Source of the DNA: Sycobia sp. Sy_11
Taxonomy: Eukaryota > Arthropoda > Insecta > Hymenoptera > Epichrysomallidae
DNA length: 64,000 bases
Reading direction: 5' to 3'
Assembly: GCA_018907035.1 (NCBI GenBank)
Contig: JACCIC010000165.1
Location: 310,001 to 374,000, forward strand
The notes under the pieces: generated by a model
Told to the model about the DNA's origin: nothing
Seen by the model: the letters and a program-made list of their open reading frames with translations, nothing else
Database searches by the model: none
Shown here: positions 55,800-64,000 of the stretch, in pieces
Position numbering within the stretch: the first letter of the stretch is position 1
Layout of the letters: each line of letters opens with the position of its first letter
Translations under genes and position numbers: made by a program

Positions 55800-56805
55800 C
55801 TATTTACAGCGATATATGTGGAGGATAACTAAAACTGTGTTGCTATTATTTTTATAGAGGGACCTGCTAAAAAATTGGGTGCTCTCTATAAGCTAAAGGA
55901 AAAAATACAATATAAAATATTTCTGACATAACACAATTCGAGTTCCTCAGTGTTCATGAGGTAACTCCTATTTTTTTTTTTTGGGAAATCTGAAATTAAT
56001 TTTATTGCCTTATATGGCGAGCCTGAGTTGTTATCCTGGGCTTTGATTTTATTATATTTTGCTATTAATGGTAGGAATTGATATCTCCGTCCCTTGAGAG
56101 GTATTAATTCCTAATATATCCAAATATTATTAATTTGATAAAAAATAGAATAAAAACAATTAACAAAATACTTAATAAAGAAATAAAATTAAAAGCAAAT
56201 ACAATAAATAAAAAATATATATATTCTAAGCCCAGGAGCAAACAACGCTTGACACTTCTGCCTATTCCACTTTTAAAAGATGTAACTAGGCTCAGGCTCT
56301 GTCAAAATATCAACGACAAAATACACAAAAAAAATTTTGAAATTATCGTTACCCCCCTAGTTTTCTATAGGGAGTCACGTCACGCACACTTTACACTGTC
56401 TATCCTGTGTGACGGATATTCTAAAACGATAACGCAAATATGTTTATTTTAACGCCTACGGGTGCGACACCTAGTCGTTAATGAGGGTAGCCCCTGTATA
56501 TAGCCTGATATAATGAAAGACACACATAAAAATTTGTGTCTTTTAATCACGTCTTTAAAAGCAGTCTGAGGAACGAGGGAAAAAAATAAATAAATTTTCT
56601 TATTAATAATAAGAAAAGTTATCTTATTATAAATCTTATGAATAATAAGAAAAGAAAAAAATTTCTTTCAAAAAAATATAAAAGAATATTTTTCCCTGGT
56701 GGGTTCTAAATTGGCGTATGTATATTCGCCAAGTCCTTTGACACAATTACTGTTTAACAGTGAGAAAATATATATAAAAAAAAAATTTCTCTAAAATGTC
56801 TAAAG
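55800..56805 (-). mobile_element. Gypsy G1 untranslated leader
   Basis: About 1 kb lies between the primer-binding site and the gag start. It contains the GCCTTATATGGCGAGCC / 'tatcctggg' / 'ctccgtccct' blocks shared with 30.1-30.2 kb and 47.3-47.4 kb. It also has a 9-bp hairpin (AAAGACACA with TGTGTCTTT, about 56515-56541) and an AT-rich centre. The 105-codon plus-strand frame at 56135-56452 lies on the antisense side and has no recognised domain. Confidence 0.6.
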
Positions 56806-56820
56806 CACGTTGGGCACCAT
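56806..56820 (-). other. Primer-binding-site-like sequence of gypsy G1
   Basis: The minus strand reads TGGTGCCCAACGTGC immediately after an LTR-like end. The equivalent position in G2 (30927-30940) reads CGGCACCCAACGTGG. Position and TGG start fit a PBS. The priming tRNA is not established. Confidence 0.6.
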
Positions 56821-56823
56821 TTC

Positions 56824-57817
56824 TTTAACGGGGTACTTAATTATTAATCACCCGATAGAAGTACCTGTTAACAGAGTTGCAAAGAACCCCAAACGGATTA
56901 AATTGTTTAAAACAATCTTTTTGGACCGTACGTTCTTTGCGGATATTCCTTCCTCAGACTTACCTTTATTTATCCTGGAAATTATATAAGTGATAATATA
57001 TATTGATAAATTATTGGTAATCCAGGAAAAGACGGATTAATAATAAGATCCAGGGGGGAGGGGGAGAATATTTCTATATTTTCTACTACTAATAAAGAAA
57101 ATCAAAAGTAGATTTATTTAATTAAGTATGAAAATAACTTAAATTTTTATTCAATTTGATAAAATTATAATAATTAATAAGCTACCCCTACCTAATACGC
57201 ACCCGCGATAGACTAACGCACGAATCCGCTCACACAGTGTGTGAGAGAGATAAATTTATAAGTGTAAGAGAGAGATAAAGTAACAAGAGCGCCACCTTAC
57301 GAAGAACGAGATGTACTACTAAAGAAAACTGTGTGCGCGTTTGTTACTCTTACGATTCATACTCTATGACTATATCTCTCTGATTCTCTCACACGTTTTT
57401 AAGATAATGTATAATAGCTAATATTATCAATCTAAAGAATTAAACAAAAGAGTAGAGGTAAATACCACTCTACTAAAATCTGAAAATACAATAGATTTAG
57501 AAAAATTCACCAACCTTTATAACTCGACGCTGGAAACAAATCAACCCAACGATGTATATGGCGTGAGCTTGATGCTTGAAATACAGGCCGGTTTATTTTG
57601 TCTTTTACTCGGTAAGAATATTCTTTTCTAACAATCTTATTGTCTCTCGAATATAATAAATTTCAACTTTAATTCACTATTTCAACTGATCGATAATAAT
57701 TCCTTTTTTATATGAAAATCGACACGATTTTATCCTCAAGAAAAACTTTCATCAACTTGACTATTAACAATGTATTTTATACTATATATTAACTATATTA
57801 TAATAATTTTATTCTCC

Positions 57818-57857
<40 letters not shown>

Positions 57858-57928
57858 CTTTTTCCCTCCCTTTTTTCCTATTTCTTGAAATAATCAACAC
57901 GTATAGGGTGAAATATCCTATACATGTT

Positions 57929-57974
<46 letters not shown>

Positions 57975-58030
57975 AATATACCTTCATATGTTCCAAAAAT
58001 ATGAAAATAAATCAAATAATTTTGGAAATA
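56824..58030 (-). mobile_element. 5' LTR of gypsy G1 (outer end approximate)
   Basis: Shares an ordered series of blocks with the LTR pieces at 29.54-30.05 and 30.95-32.1 kb: '-aacggggt-ctta', 'ttaacagag-tg-aaagaac', 'acggattaaattg', 'taatccaggaaaagacgg', 'cctacctaata-gcaccc', 'caacccaacgatg', CT tract, 'ttttccctcc'. Includes (CT)n at 57823-57853 and (TA)n at 57931-57969. Heavily diverged, so the copies are old. Confidence 0.6.
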
Positions 58031-58951
58031 ATTTTTTGTTTATAATTACCTGATTTTTGTAGATCTATTCAAATTGTAAACATAGATCAATTGCTGAAAA
58101 TGATGATTATGATAATGTCAAGTTAAATTTTTTAAGCGTATCCAAATTTAGTTGCCATATAACTGTTCTTGTTCAAGTAAGAATCATTAGAAATTACATA
58201 TAATACTTTAAATATTTTACAAAAGAATCAAAAAGACAAAAAAAAAATATTCATTCAAAATATATAAATATATAGTTATTATAATTTATAACTATCATAT
58301 ATAGCTTTTTTCAAATATTTGAAAGATAGAAGTTATGTAATTGTTAACTTGAAACAAAGAACGCTTTCAATTAATTTTTTTCAGCAAAAGTGCACATTAG
58401 TGAAAAGTGCATGATTTTTTAGAACATATTCTTAACATCATAGCATTAATATCAGATGAAAAAATGTTATTTATTTTTATGATTTTCAATTAATAAATAC
58501 ATTAATCGGATGTGTTATATTTAGTTTCTATGGCTATTTTTTATAATTTAAAATTTTGTTCATTTACATACATGCTTTTTTAATTAAACAAATGGTTTAT
58601 TCATTTCATTTAGTAAATATAATAATTTTTATTGAACAATTAATAAGTTTTTTTTAGTTAGAACAATTTCGTATGAACTAAATCAGTTAATGCATTTAAA
58701 TTTATATTTTTATAATGAAAAATAGTTGTGTATATTAAAGAAATATTTCGTTCTTTGGTTTTGAAGCAATGTATTTATCTACATTTATCGAATTTTGTTT
58801 CAGTGTACTTAAAATTACAAAAAATGTTTCAGACAATAGTTCTTATCAAAATACATTTTATTATACCATACGTTTATGTTCTACAATCAACATTTCTCGA
58901 GAATAATGTATTCGAAGTTATTTGTACTTTGAATTTATAATCAACGACTTA

Positions 58952-59009
<58 letters not shown>

Positions 59010-59221
59010 TTACAAACTAGTGCTCGCGTGTGTTTACAAATTGAAAAATTATGATGTGCTATACAGAATTTAGGCTACCATGTAGTAATTCTTCATACTC
59101 GGGGGAATATCAATTAAAAACATTTAAAAATCTATACTTATAGTTAACATAAAAAGCCTATAAGAGGCAAGTATTTCTGTTCGCAGGGATACTTGTTAAA
59201 AAAGAAAAAAGAAAAAACGAC
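58031..59221. other. AT-rich stretch with a (TA)n/(TG)n microsatellite
   Basis: (TA)n from about 58950 to 59001 passes into (TG)n. No supported gene; the 70-codon plus frame at 58728-58940 lacks any domain. Confidence 0.5.
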
Positions 59222-60278
59222 ATGGCACGGCCCGTTCAAACCACCCACTGTACTGAAACCAGTAAAAAATCATACGCACATGCTACACAACAAGTGCAAT
59301 GCCCAACACGAGAACAAGATATAATAATAGATGCCATTGAAGGAATCTCTGTACATTATTATATCACAACTGTAAGCGGAATTACCGATCAACTAATATA
59401 CGATTCGCATCAAGAATATCACATAGTTACATATGTTTCTACATGAACAGCAAGGAAACAGTAAACAGTATCACCGGTAAAAAAATACGTATTGGAACAG
59501 ATACCTTAGATATTCGCCCGCTATTGACAAAATCAAAACGCATCATATTATCAAATGCCAATCCGATTATTCCACATCAAATTTTAATAGATGAATTAAG
59601 TAAATTGAGTGTCCGACGTACGTCCCAACTGACATGCATTCGAGCAGGACGAAGTGAACCGGGATACTCTCATATACTTAGTTTCCGGAGACAGATATAT
59701 ATTAATCCAGATGACATTTATATAATCCCCCCCGCAATTCAAGTTAACTACGATGGTACAATGTGTGGATTTACTTATCAACAGATAAATTAATCTGTTT
59801 TAATTGCAAGGAAGAAAGACATATATCTAAATTCTGTAAGGAAAACACAGAGCCAATTCCGATACAAATTAGCGAAGAATCTTCACTTATAAACTATACT
59901 ATAAACGAGATATAAACAAGACTATAAACGAGACTATAAACAAGACTATAAACGAAATCAATGCTCAATTATAGCCTGTAAAAGAAATCATTATTAATAC
60001 CGGAAAAATACTACCCTCTAGACATGGTTACACTAACAGAATTTTTGCAGAAAACCTATAATAATAACGACATGCCAAGCACAGCCATGGAATTTATAAA
60101 TAACTCAACAAAATTTAGTCAAATGCTCTCTGATATTCCAAAAGATATAACCGCAGCTAATTTAAAAAGTCGCATTTATAGAATTATAAGACGATTAGAA
60201 AATAACGAAATAACGAGTGATGAAACGAGCTCTGTGGACGAAGAATATCTCGATCTTAAAAATTCAACTACTCAATAG
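59222..60278 (+). pseudogene. LINE-C ORF1, gag-like
   Basis: The ATG at 59222 opens MARPVQTTHCTETSKKSYAH. A frameshift near 59440 moves into a 116-codon frame with an RRM-like pattern (IRIGTDTLDIRPLLTKSK, SVRRTSQLTCIRAGRSEPGY, HILSFRRQIYINP, CGFTYQQI). The zinc knuckle CFNCKEERHISKFC (CX2CX4HX4C) follows at about 59800-59840 in another frame. After a 12-bp minisatellite that introduces stops, a helical C-terminal frame (60024-60278) may complete the protein. Confidence 0.75.
59899..59956. repeat. 12-bp minisatellite in LINE-C ORF1
   Basis: Four to five units of ACTATAAAC(G/A)AG. The unit length of 12 keeps phase, but units read TAA in one frame, and one unit is shortened. Confidence 0.85.
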
Positions 60279-60300
60279 TACATACAAACACTTAAATAAA

Positions 60301-61910
60301 ATGAGACTTTGCTTTTGGAATACCAGAGGCATTAAAAACCAACTAACTGAACTGCAAAGTTTTAATATCGATCTCGATATTATAATTTGTATTGAAACAT
60401 GACTTTCACCTTTAACAGATCAACAAATCACACTAATAGAATTCTTAAGCTATCGTAAGGACAGACATCAAGGCAGAGGTGGAGGAATAATTATATTCAT
60501 TCATAAAAATATAGCATTAGGGCAATAAACAACTTAAATCTACCAGAATGAAATGAAATGAATGAAAGAATCAAATGAAATGAAATTCCAGTTGAAATGA
60601 GCGGAATACAAATTATCAGTCTGAGGGAACCGTTATTTATCTTCGCATGCTACAGACCCCCCGGCTTTTCATTAACGCAGAACCAGTGCTCCCAAAGCTC
60701 TCTACTATCGAAATCCGAATCAAACTTTTATGTGAAAAATTTCTTGTTAAAATACTTTGTAAAACAAATTGCTTAACAAACCAAAATATTCATAGATATT
60801 TACCTATACTTACGAAAAAAAAATGCAAAATGAAAAAATTAAACCTAATGTATCAGAGTATCACAAAAATACTCGAAAAAATACAGTTGAAACAAAATGC
60901 CTACAATATTTACTCCTATGAATACGAGGTTATACGTACAAATATTCCCATAGAAACGTCAATAGGATAAAATATAAGAATCTCCAACAAACCTATAGAA
61001 TTGTTTAACAATTACTTAAGAACTCAAAACGCTCTCGCAATATATACAGATGATAGTAAAATGAAAAATTCCCCGCATGTAGGCACAACCTATATTAGCA
61101 TAGAATTAAAAACCAAAAAAACAACAACCATTAGCCCCACCGTATCTATATATACGGCAGAGTGTACCGCGATAAACAATGCTCTAGATATCTCTCTAAA
61201 AACGCCAGAAAATAACTTTATTAAATGTTCTGATTCTCTAAGTGTACTTCTAAGTCACAAATGCATAAATATAACGGCCAACATAAATCTCTGCATACTG
61301 GAGATTAAAAAAAATATAATAAATTTGTCAAAAAAAATTCGAACTATTACATAAAATTTATATGGATTCCTTCACATTTTGGTATTGAGGGAAATGAAAT
61401 AGCAGACTAACTTGCTAAACAAGCAACCTTTAAAAAATCATATAAAACTATAAAGCTCCCTCATACTGACTACTATCATCGACTTAAAAAAGACGCAAGA
61501 GAAGATACTCTACTATTTTTAACTAGAGAATCGACAAAAAAAGGAAAAATATTTTTCGAAAAAATATCATACCGCAAACAAATATACTTGTTTTCAAAAA
61601 TCTAATTTCAACCGACGTAACATTTTTACAATTAATGTCGTGCAAACCATTACAATTTACGAGCTTCACTGGCTAGATCAGGTTATGTACACGAATCAAA
61701 ATGTCCAAAATGCAATGAAGGAATCCAAGACCTAAATCATGTCATATTTCAGTGTAGCATATGCTACAGAAAGGAAACTGCTTAACAAGAAACTAAGAGA
61801 AATATACTCTGTGGGTCCTATGTGTATAGAAATATTTATTAGTAAACCAGAAATAAAAACTTGTAAATATATTTGCGATTACTTTATCGAGTGCGATATT
61901 TTTGTTTAAA
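60301..61910 (+). pseudogene. LINE-C ORF2 remnant: EN start, RT end, RNase H, zinc motif
   Basis: MRLCFWNTRGIKNQLTELQS and DLDIIICIET (catalytic Glu), then YRKDRHQGRGGGIIIFIHKN, are the APE endonuclease start. Past about 60530 a GAAAT-rich patch (60545-60600) marks a large deletion. The frame resumes in the RT C-terminus (LPKLSTIEIRIKLLCEKFL). RNase H follows at 61001-61354 with IYTDDSKM, YTAECTAI and CSDSLSVL carrying the acidic residues. IPSHFGIEGNEIAD continues at 61365-61410. A CPKCNEGIQDLNHVIFQC zinc motif lies near 61700-61755. Many stops. Confidence 0.82.
60545..60600. repeat. GAAAT-type simple repeat at the ORF2 deletion point
   Basis: Repeated TGAAATGAAATGAA units with interruptions, exactly where endonuclease sequence ends and RT C-terminal sequence begins. 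Confidence 0.7.
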
Positions 61911-62038
61911 AATAATAAATATCTATGTAATACATATTGTACAGTCTATTTTATATGTATATTTACTGTTAGAAAAATAAGTCTCAGACTTATTTTTAGT
62001 AAGAGACTTCAAATGCTTAAATAAAAAAAAAAATATAT

Positions 62039-62290
62039 TGTGGGGTACCCACATGCCAAGTCTGCCAACAGAGGGCAGCTTGGCACCTTAGTTAACCCGT
62101 GAGCGACCACACAGACCCACGGTTAATATATAAGCCCTTGACCCGATCCATATGACCGCGTCTAAGACAGGGGTTACCAACAATGCCTTGCTGATGAGTC
62201 CAGTCGGTAACCCTAGAACCAAATGCAGCATGAGTCATTGCTCTAAATATAGGTGTGTACATACAGGAATGTAGCATCCCCTGTGATACA
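62039..62290. mobile_element. Possible solo LTR or other element end
   Basis: Directly after the LINE-C A-rich tail a GC-richer block starts with TGTGGGGTACCCACA, a palindrome of the kind seen at LTR termini. It includes a TATATAAG box (about 62128-62135) and an 8-bp inverted repeat GGGTTACC/GGTAACCC (about 62172-62212). No matching second copy or target duplication was found, so this is a tentative call. Confidence 0.3.
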
Positions 62291-62292
62291 CC

Positions 62293-62293
62293 G

Positions 62294-62340
<47 letters not shown>
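62293..62340. repeat. (TA)n microsatellite
   Basis: Uninterrupted TA run of about 46 bases. Confidence 0.95.
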
Positions 62341-62341
<1 letters not shown>

Positions 62342-62975
62342 AATCTCTATTAATTTTGAATTCTATATAGAGATATAATTTTACAAGTTCATGATTTCGA
62401 TTTCTTTGAAAAATACGCTGAAAACTATTTTTTACCTAATTGGTTCTCAAAGAGTCAATCCGAAGGTTATCCTCTGATTCGCAGTCGAAAGACTTAGCCA
62501 CTAATGCACTATATATAGTTCGTGATATAGCTAAACTTTCTTCAGAATCATTGGTAAGAATAATTGTTAATCCTATAAGCTTCAATGTTATGCTGTCTTT
62601 TAACTTTCTTTATTAATTCATTCCGAGGATTAAAATTGTAGTTTTCACGAATTTAATCACGAAAATCATGAAGGATTCATATCTTTTGTTTTTAACAGAA
62701 TATATCAAATAATTATTGTAGATTTTACTCATGTTAATTGTAAAATTTTTCTACTTTTACTATGACACATACTTTATTTTTTGCACATTTTTTTATGGAA
62801 ATTGTATTTATGATAAAGAAAAAAATTATTTTTTTTACTCTGATAAGATTACTGGTTTATATTAAAATCTTATAAGCTCAAGATAGATATTCTACATTCT
62901 ATATTTCTTGCAGAATGTTTTGTGCATATAACATATAGCATAGAACATATAACAATTTTTTGTGTGTATAACATA

Positions 62976-63014
<39 letters not shown>

Positions 63015-63305
63015 TTATTTATTTATTTATTTATTAAAAAATAATTTTTAATTATCGTTACTATATTAGTAATATGTATCGCCTTGAATATAAATATATG
63101 TTATCAGAAAAGTTATTAAAAATGACAAAAATGCATTACAACATTCCCATGTATACGTACTGGCAACTTATTGTTCAACTTGAATCATATGCTACATTTT
63201 ACTCGCAACTACTCGCGACATAGCAAGGCAATGAAATATCATCCTGCATTAAGATTTGATAACGAACGATCTTTCGTGTATAACATCGAGCGCTACATAG
63301 ATGTA
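62341..63305. other. AT-rich stretch with (TA)n/(TTTA)n repeats
   Basis: (TA)n about 62977-63010 followed by (TTTA)n about 63011-63036. No gene supported. The 85-codon plus frame at 63171-63428 runs across the (TG)n tract and antisense to LINE-D, so it is not called. Confidence 0.5.
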
Positions 63306-63319
63306 GTGTGTGTGTGTGT
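63306..63319. repeat. (TG)n tract abutting the LINE-D poly(A) tail
   Basis: Seven TG/GT units directly continuous with the T10 run (poly(A) of LINE-D on the minus strand). Likely the insertion target of the element; see findings. Confidence 0.85.
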
Positions 63320-64000
63320 TTTTTTTTTATTAGGCGTAGGCAGAGCAAGCTCTGCACTAGTGGCCTCTCGAAACCAGCATCCCGTCGAAACTATCCGGGA
63401 ATATTACTTCGGCGGGGCTGTTAGCTAGCCTATACGACTCCTCTTCTTATAACACTATCCTACGTCCCCCATTCACACAAGTGATCAGGGGTTCGGTGTT
63501 CATCATCTGCATCTTAAAATAGAATCAGTTAGCCTGGTTCATCCTGGGCCATTCGCCTAGTTCCATCGGCATTTCTAAATTTGGTCATCACCTCTTTTGC
63601 GAAACTGGCTACTGCCTTCCAGTTTTCAGAAGATTCCAGCATTATTGATAGGATGCTCTCTGGTCTTATTGGCTTATTGATGATGTTCATCAAGTGCTCA
63701 CGTTGTTTTCTAAAACGAGGGTAGCTCACTAGTATATGCTCGGCATCCTCAACCAAAGTCGGACAGATGGGGCAGAAATCATTATTATCCAGGTGAAAGC
63801 AGTGGAAATAGGACCTAAAACAACCATGTCTAGTCAGCAACTGGGTTAGGTGGAAATCTAATTCCCCATGTTTCCTGTTGATCCATTTGTGTATGTCTGG
63901 AAGGATACGATAAGTCCATCGGCCTTTGCTAGAATCGGTCCATCGTTTTTGCCATATTTCTATAAAACGATGACGTTCCACGTTTTTAGCACCTCGTAGA
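63319..64000 (-). mobile_element. R1-clade LINE (LINE-D), 3' end, continues beyond the window
   Basis: On the minus strand ORF2 enters from beyond 64000 and stops at about 63529. It is followed by a roughly 200-bp GC-richer 3' UTR and a poly(A) of about ten bases (63319-63328) overlapping an AATAAA. The (CA)n next to it would be flanking DNA. A complete-looking 3' end. Confidence 0.85.
63529..63981 (-). pseudogene. LINE-D ORF2 C-terminus with zinc motif, one Cys lost
   Basis: The open frame of at least 150 codons has RWTDSSKGRWTYRILPDIHK and WINRKHGELDFHLTQLLTRH, then CFRSYFHCFHLDNNDFCPIC and EDAEHILVSYPRF. This is the C-terminal region of R1-type ORF2, ending in the CPxC...EDxxHxxxxCPRF zinc motif. 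The last Cys of the CCHC is Tyr here (SYPRF). The frame extends to the window edge, so the upstream RT is not visible. Otherwise well preserved, suggesting a relatively recent insertion. Confidence 0.85.

Larger units (their letters stand above)
59222..62034 (+). mobile_element. I-clade LINE (LINE-C), RT core deleted
   Basis: Plus strand: ORF1 with a zinc knuckle, then ORF2 with an endonuclease start, an RT C-terminal piece, a complete RNase H region and a C-terminal zinc motif, ending in an A-rich tail at about 62021-62034. The RNase H domain places it in the I group. About one third of the expected ORF2 is missing. AT content is very high, unlike the R1-clade LINEs here. Confidence 0.82.

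Noticed and set aside
56135..56452. 105-codon Lys/Asn-rich plus-strand frame
   Set aside because: Antisense to the gypsy G1 leader, AT-driven composition, no domain, not present in the other leader copies.
62170..62225. CTGATGAG inside an inverted repeat, possible hammerhead
   Set aside because: No C-GAAA box follows in a position compatible with stem II, and the stem geometry does not fit; probably chance.
63171..63428. 85-codon plus-strand frame
   Set aside because: Crosses the (TG)n tract and the poly(T) of LINE-D and continues antisense to its 3' UTR.

Overview
The window looks like AT-rich eukaryotic DNA from an arthropod, most likely a hymenopteran insect such as an ant. The evidence is the mixture of mariner, R1-clade and I-clade LINEs, Ty3/gypsy and Penelope-like elements, the many (TA)n and (GA)n microsatellites, and candidate exons bounded by GT/AG splice signals. 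I see no operons, bacterial genes, CRISPR arrays or rRNA. The species call is an inference from element types, not from a marker gene.

Layout. 0-8 kb is mostly AT-rich non-coding DNA with one decaying Penelope-like (PLE) end, two candidate spliced host exons (best 2377-2567), a mariner scrap, a GC-richer island near 5.2-5.6 kb, and one copy of an unclassified interspersed repeat. 8-9.8 kb has a gypsy integrase scrap and a complete-ended but frameshifted mariner. 11-20.7 kb is a chain of PLE relics: one split by a second mariner (13734-15019), another split by an R1-clade LINE (about 17.0-19.7 kb). 23.2-26.8 kb holds three mariners, two with both inverted ends and TA duplications. 27-29.3 kb has the second copy of the unclassified repeat and an R1-clade RT fragment. 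29.5-34.5 kb is LTR, leader, third ORF and integrase tail of a gypsy family (copy G2). 35-37.7 kb is a degraded R1-clade LINE. 38-43.4 kb is a GC-rich, different gypsy (G4) next to a fragment of the first family. 45.5-58 kb contains two copies of the first gypsy family on the minus strand: G3, a gag-protease remnant, and G1, the most complete copy. G1's gag is interrupted by a 1.4-kb PLE head-to-head inverted dimer flanked by a 14-bp target duplication. 59.2-62 kb is an I-clade LINE with its RT core deleted. The window ends inside an R1-clade LINE whose poly(A) abuts a (CA)n tract.

Function. No intact, clearly functional gene was found. Every transposable-element reading frame examined has stops, frameshifts, deletions or altered catalytic residues. 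The most informative signals are at the RNA and structural level. PLE ends carry hammerhead-ribozyme-like cores whose stem III is the self-complementary ACGT, the arrangement described for small PLE hammerheads that work as dimers. The gypsy family carries a third, coiled-coil-rich, non-env ORF downstream of pol that is recognisable in two copies. Nested insertions give a relative chronology: gypsy G1 before the PLE dimer, and PLE copies before mariner and R1 insertions.
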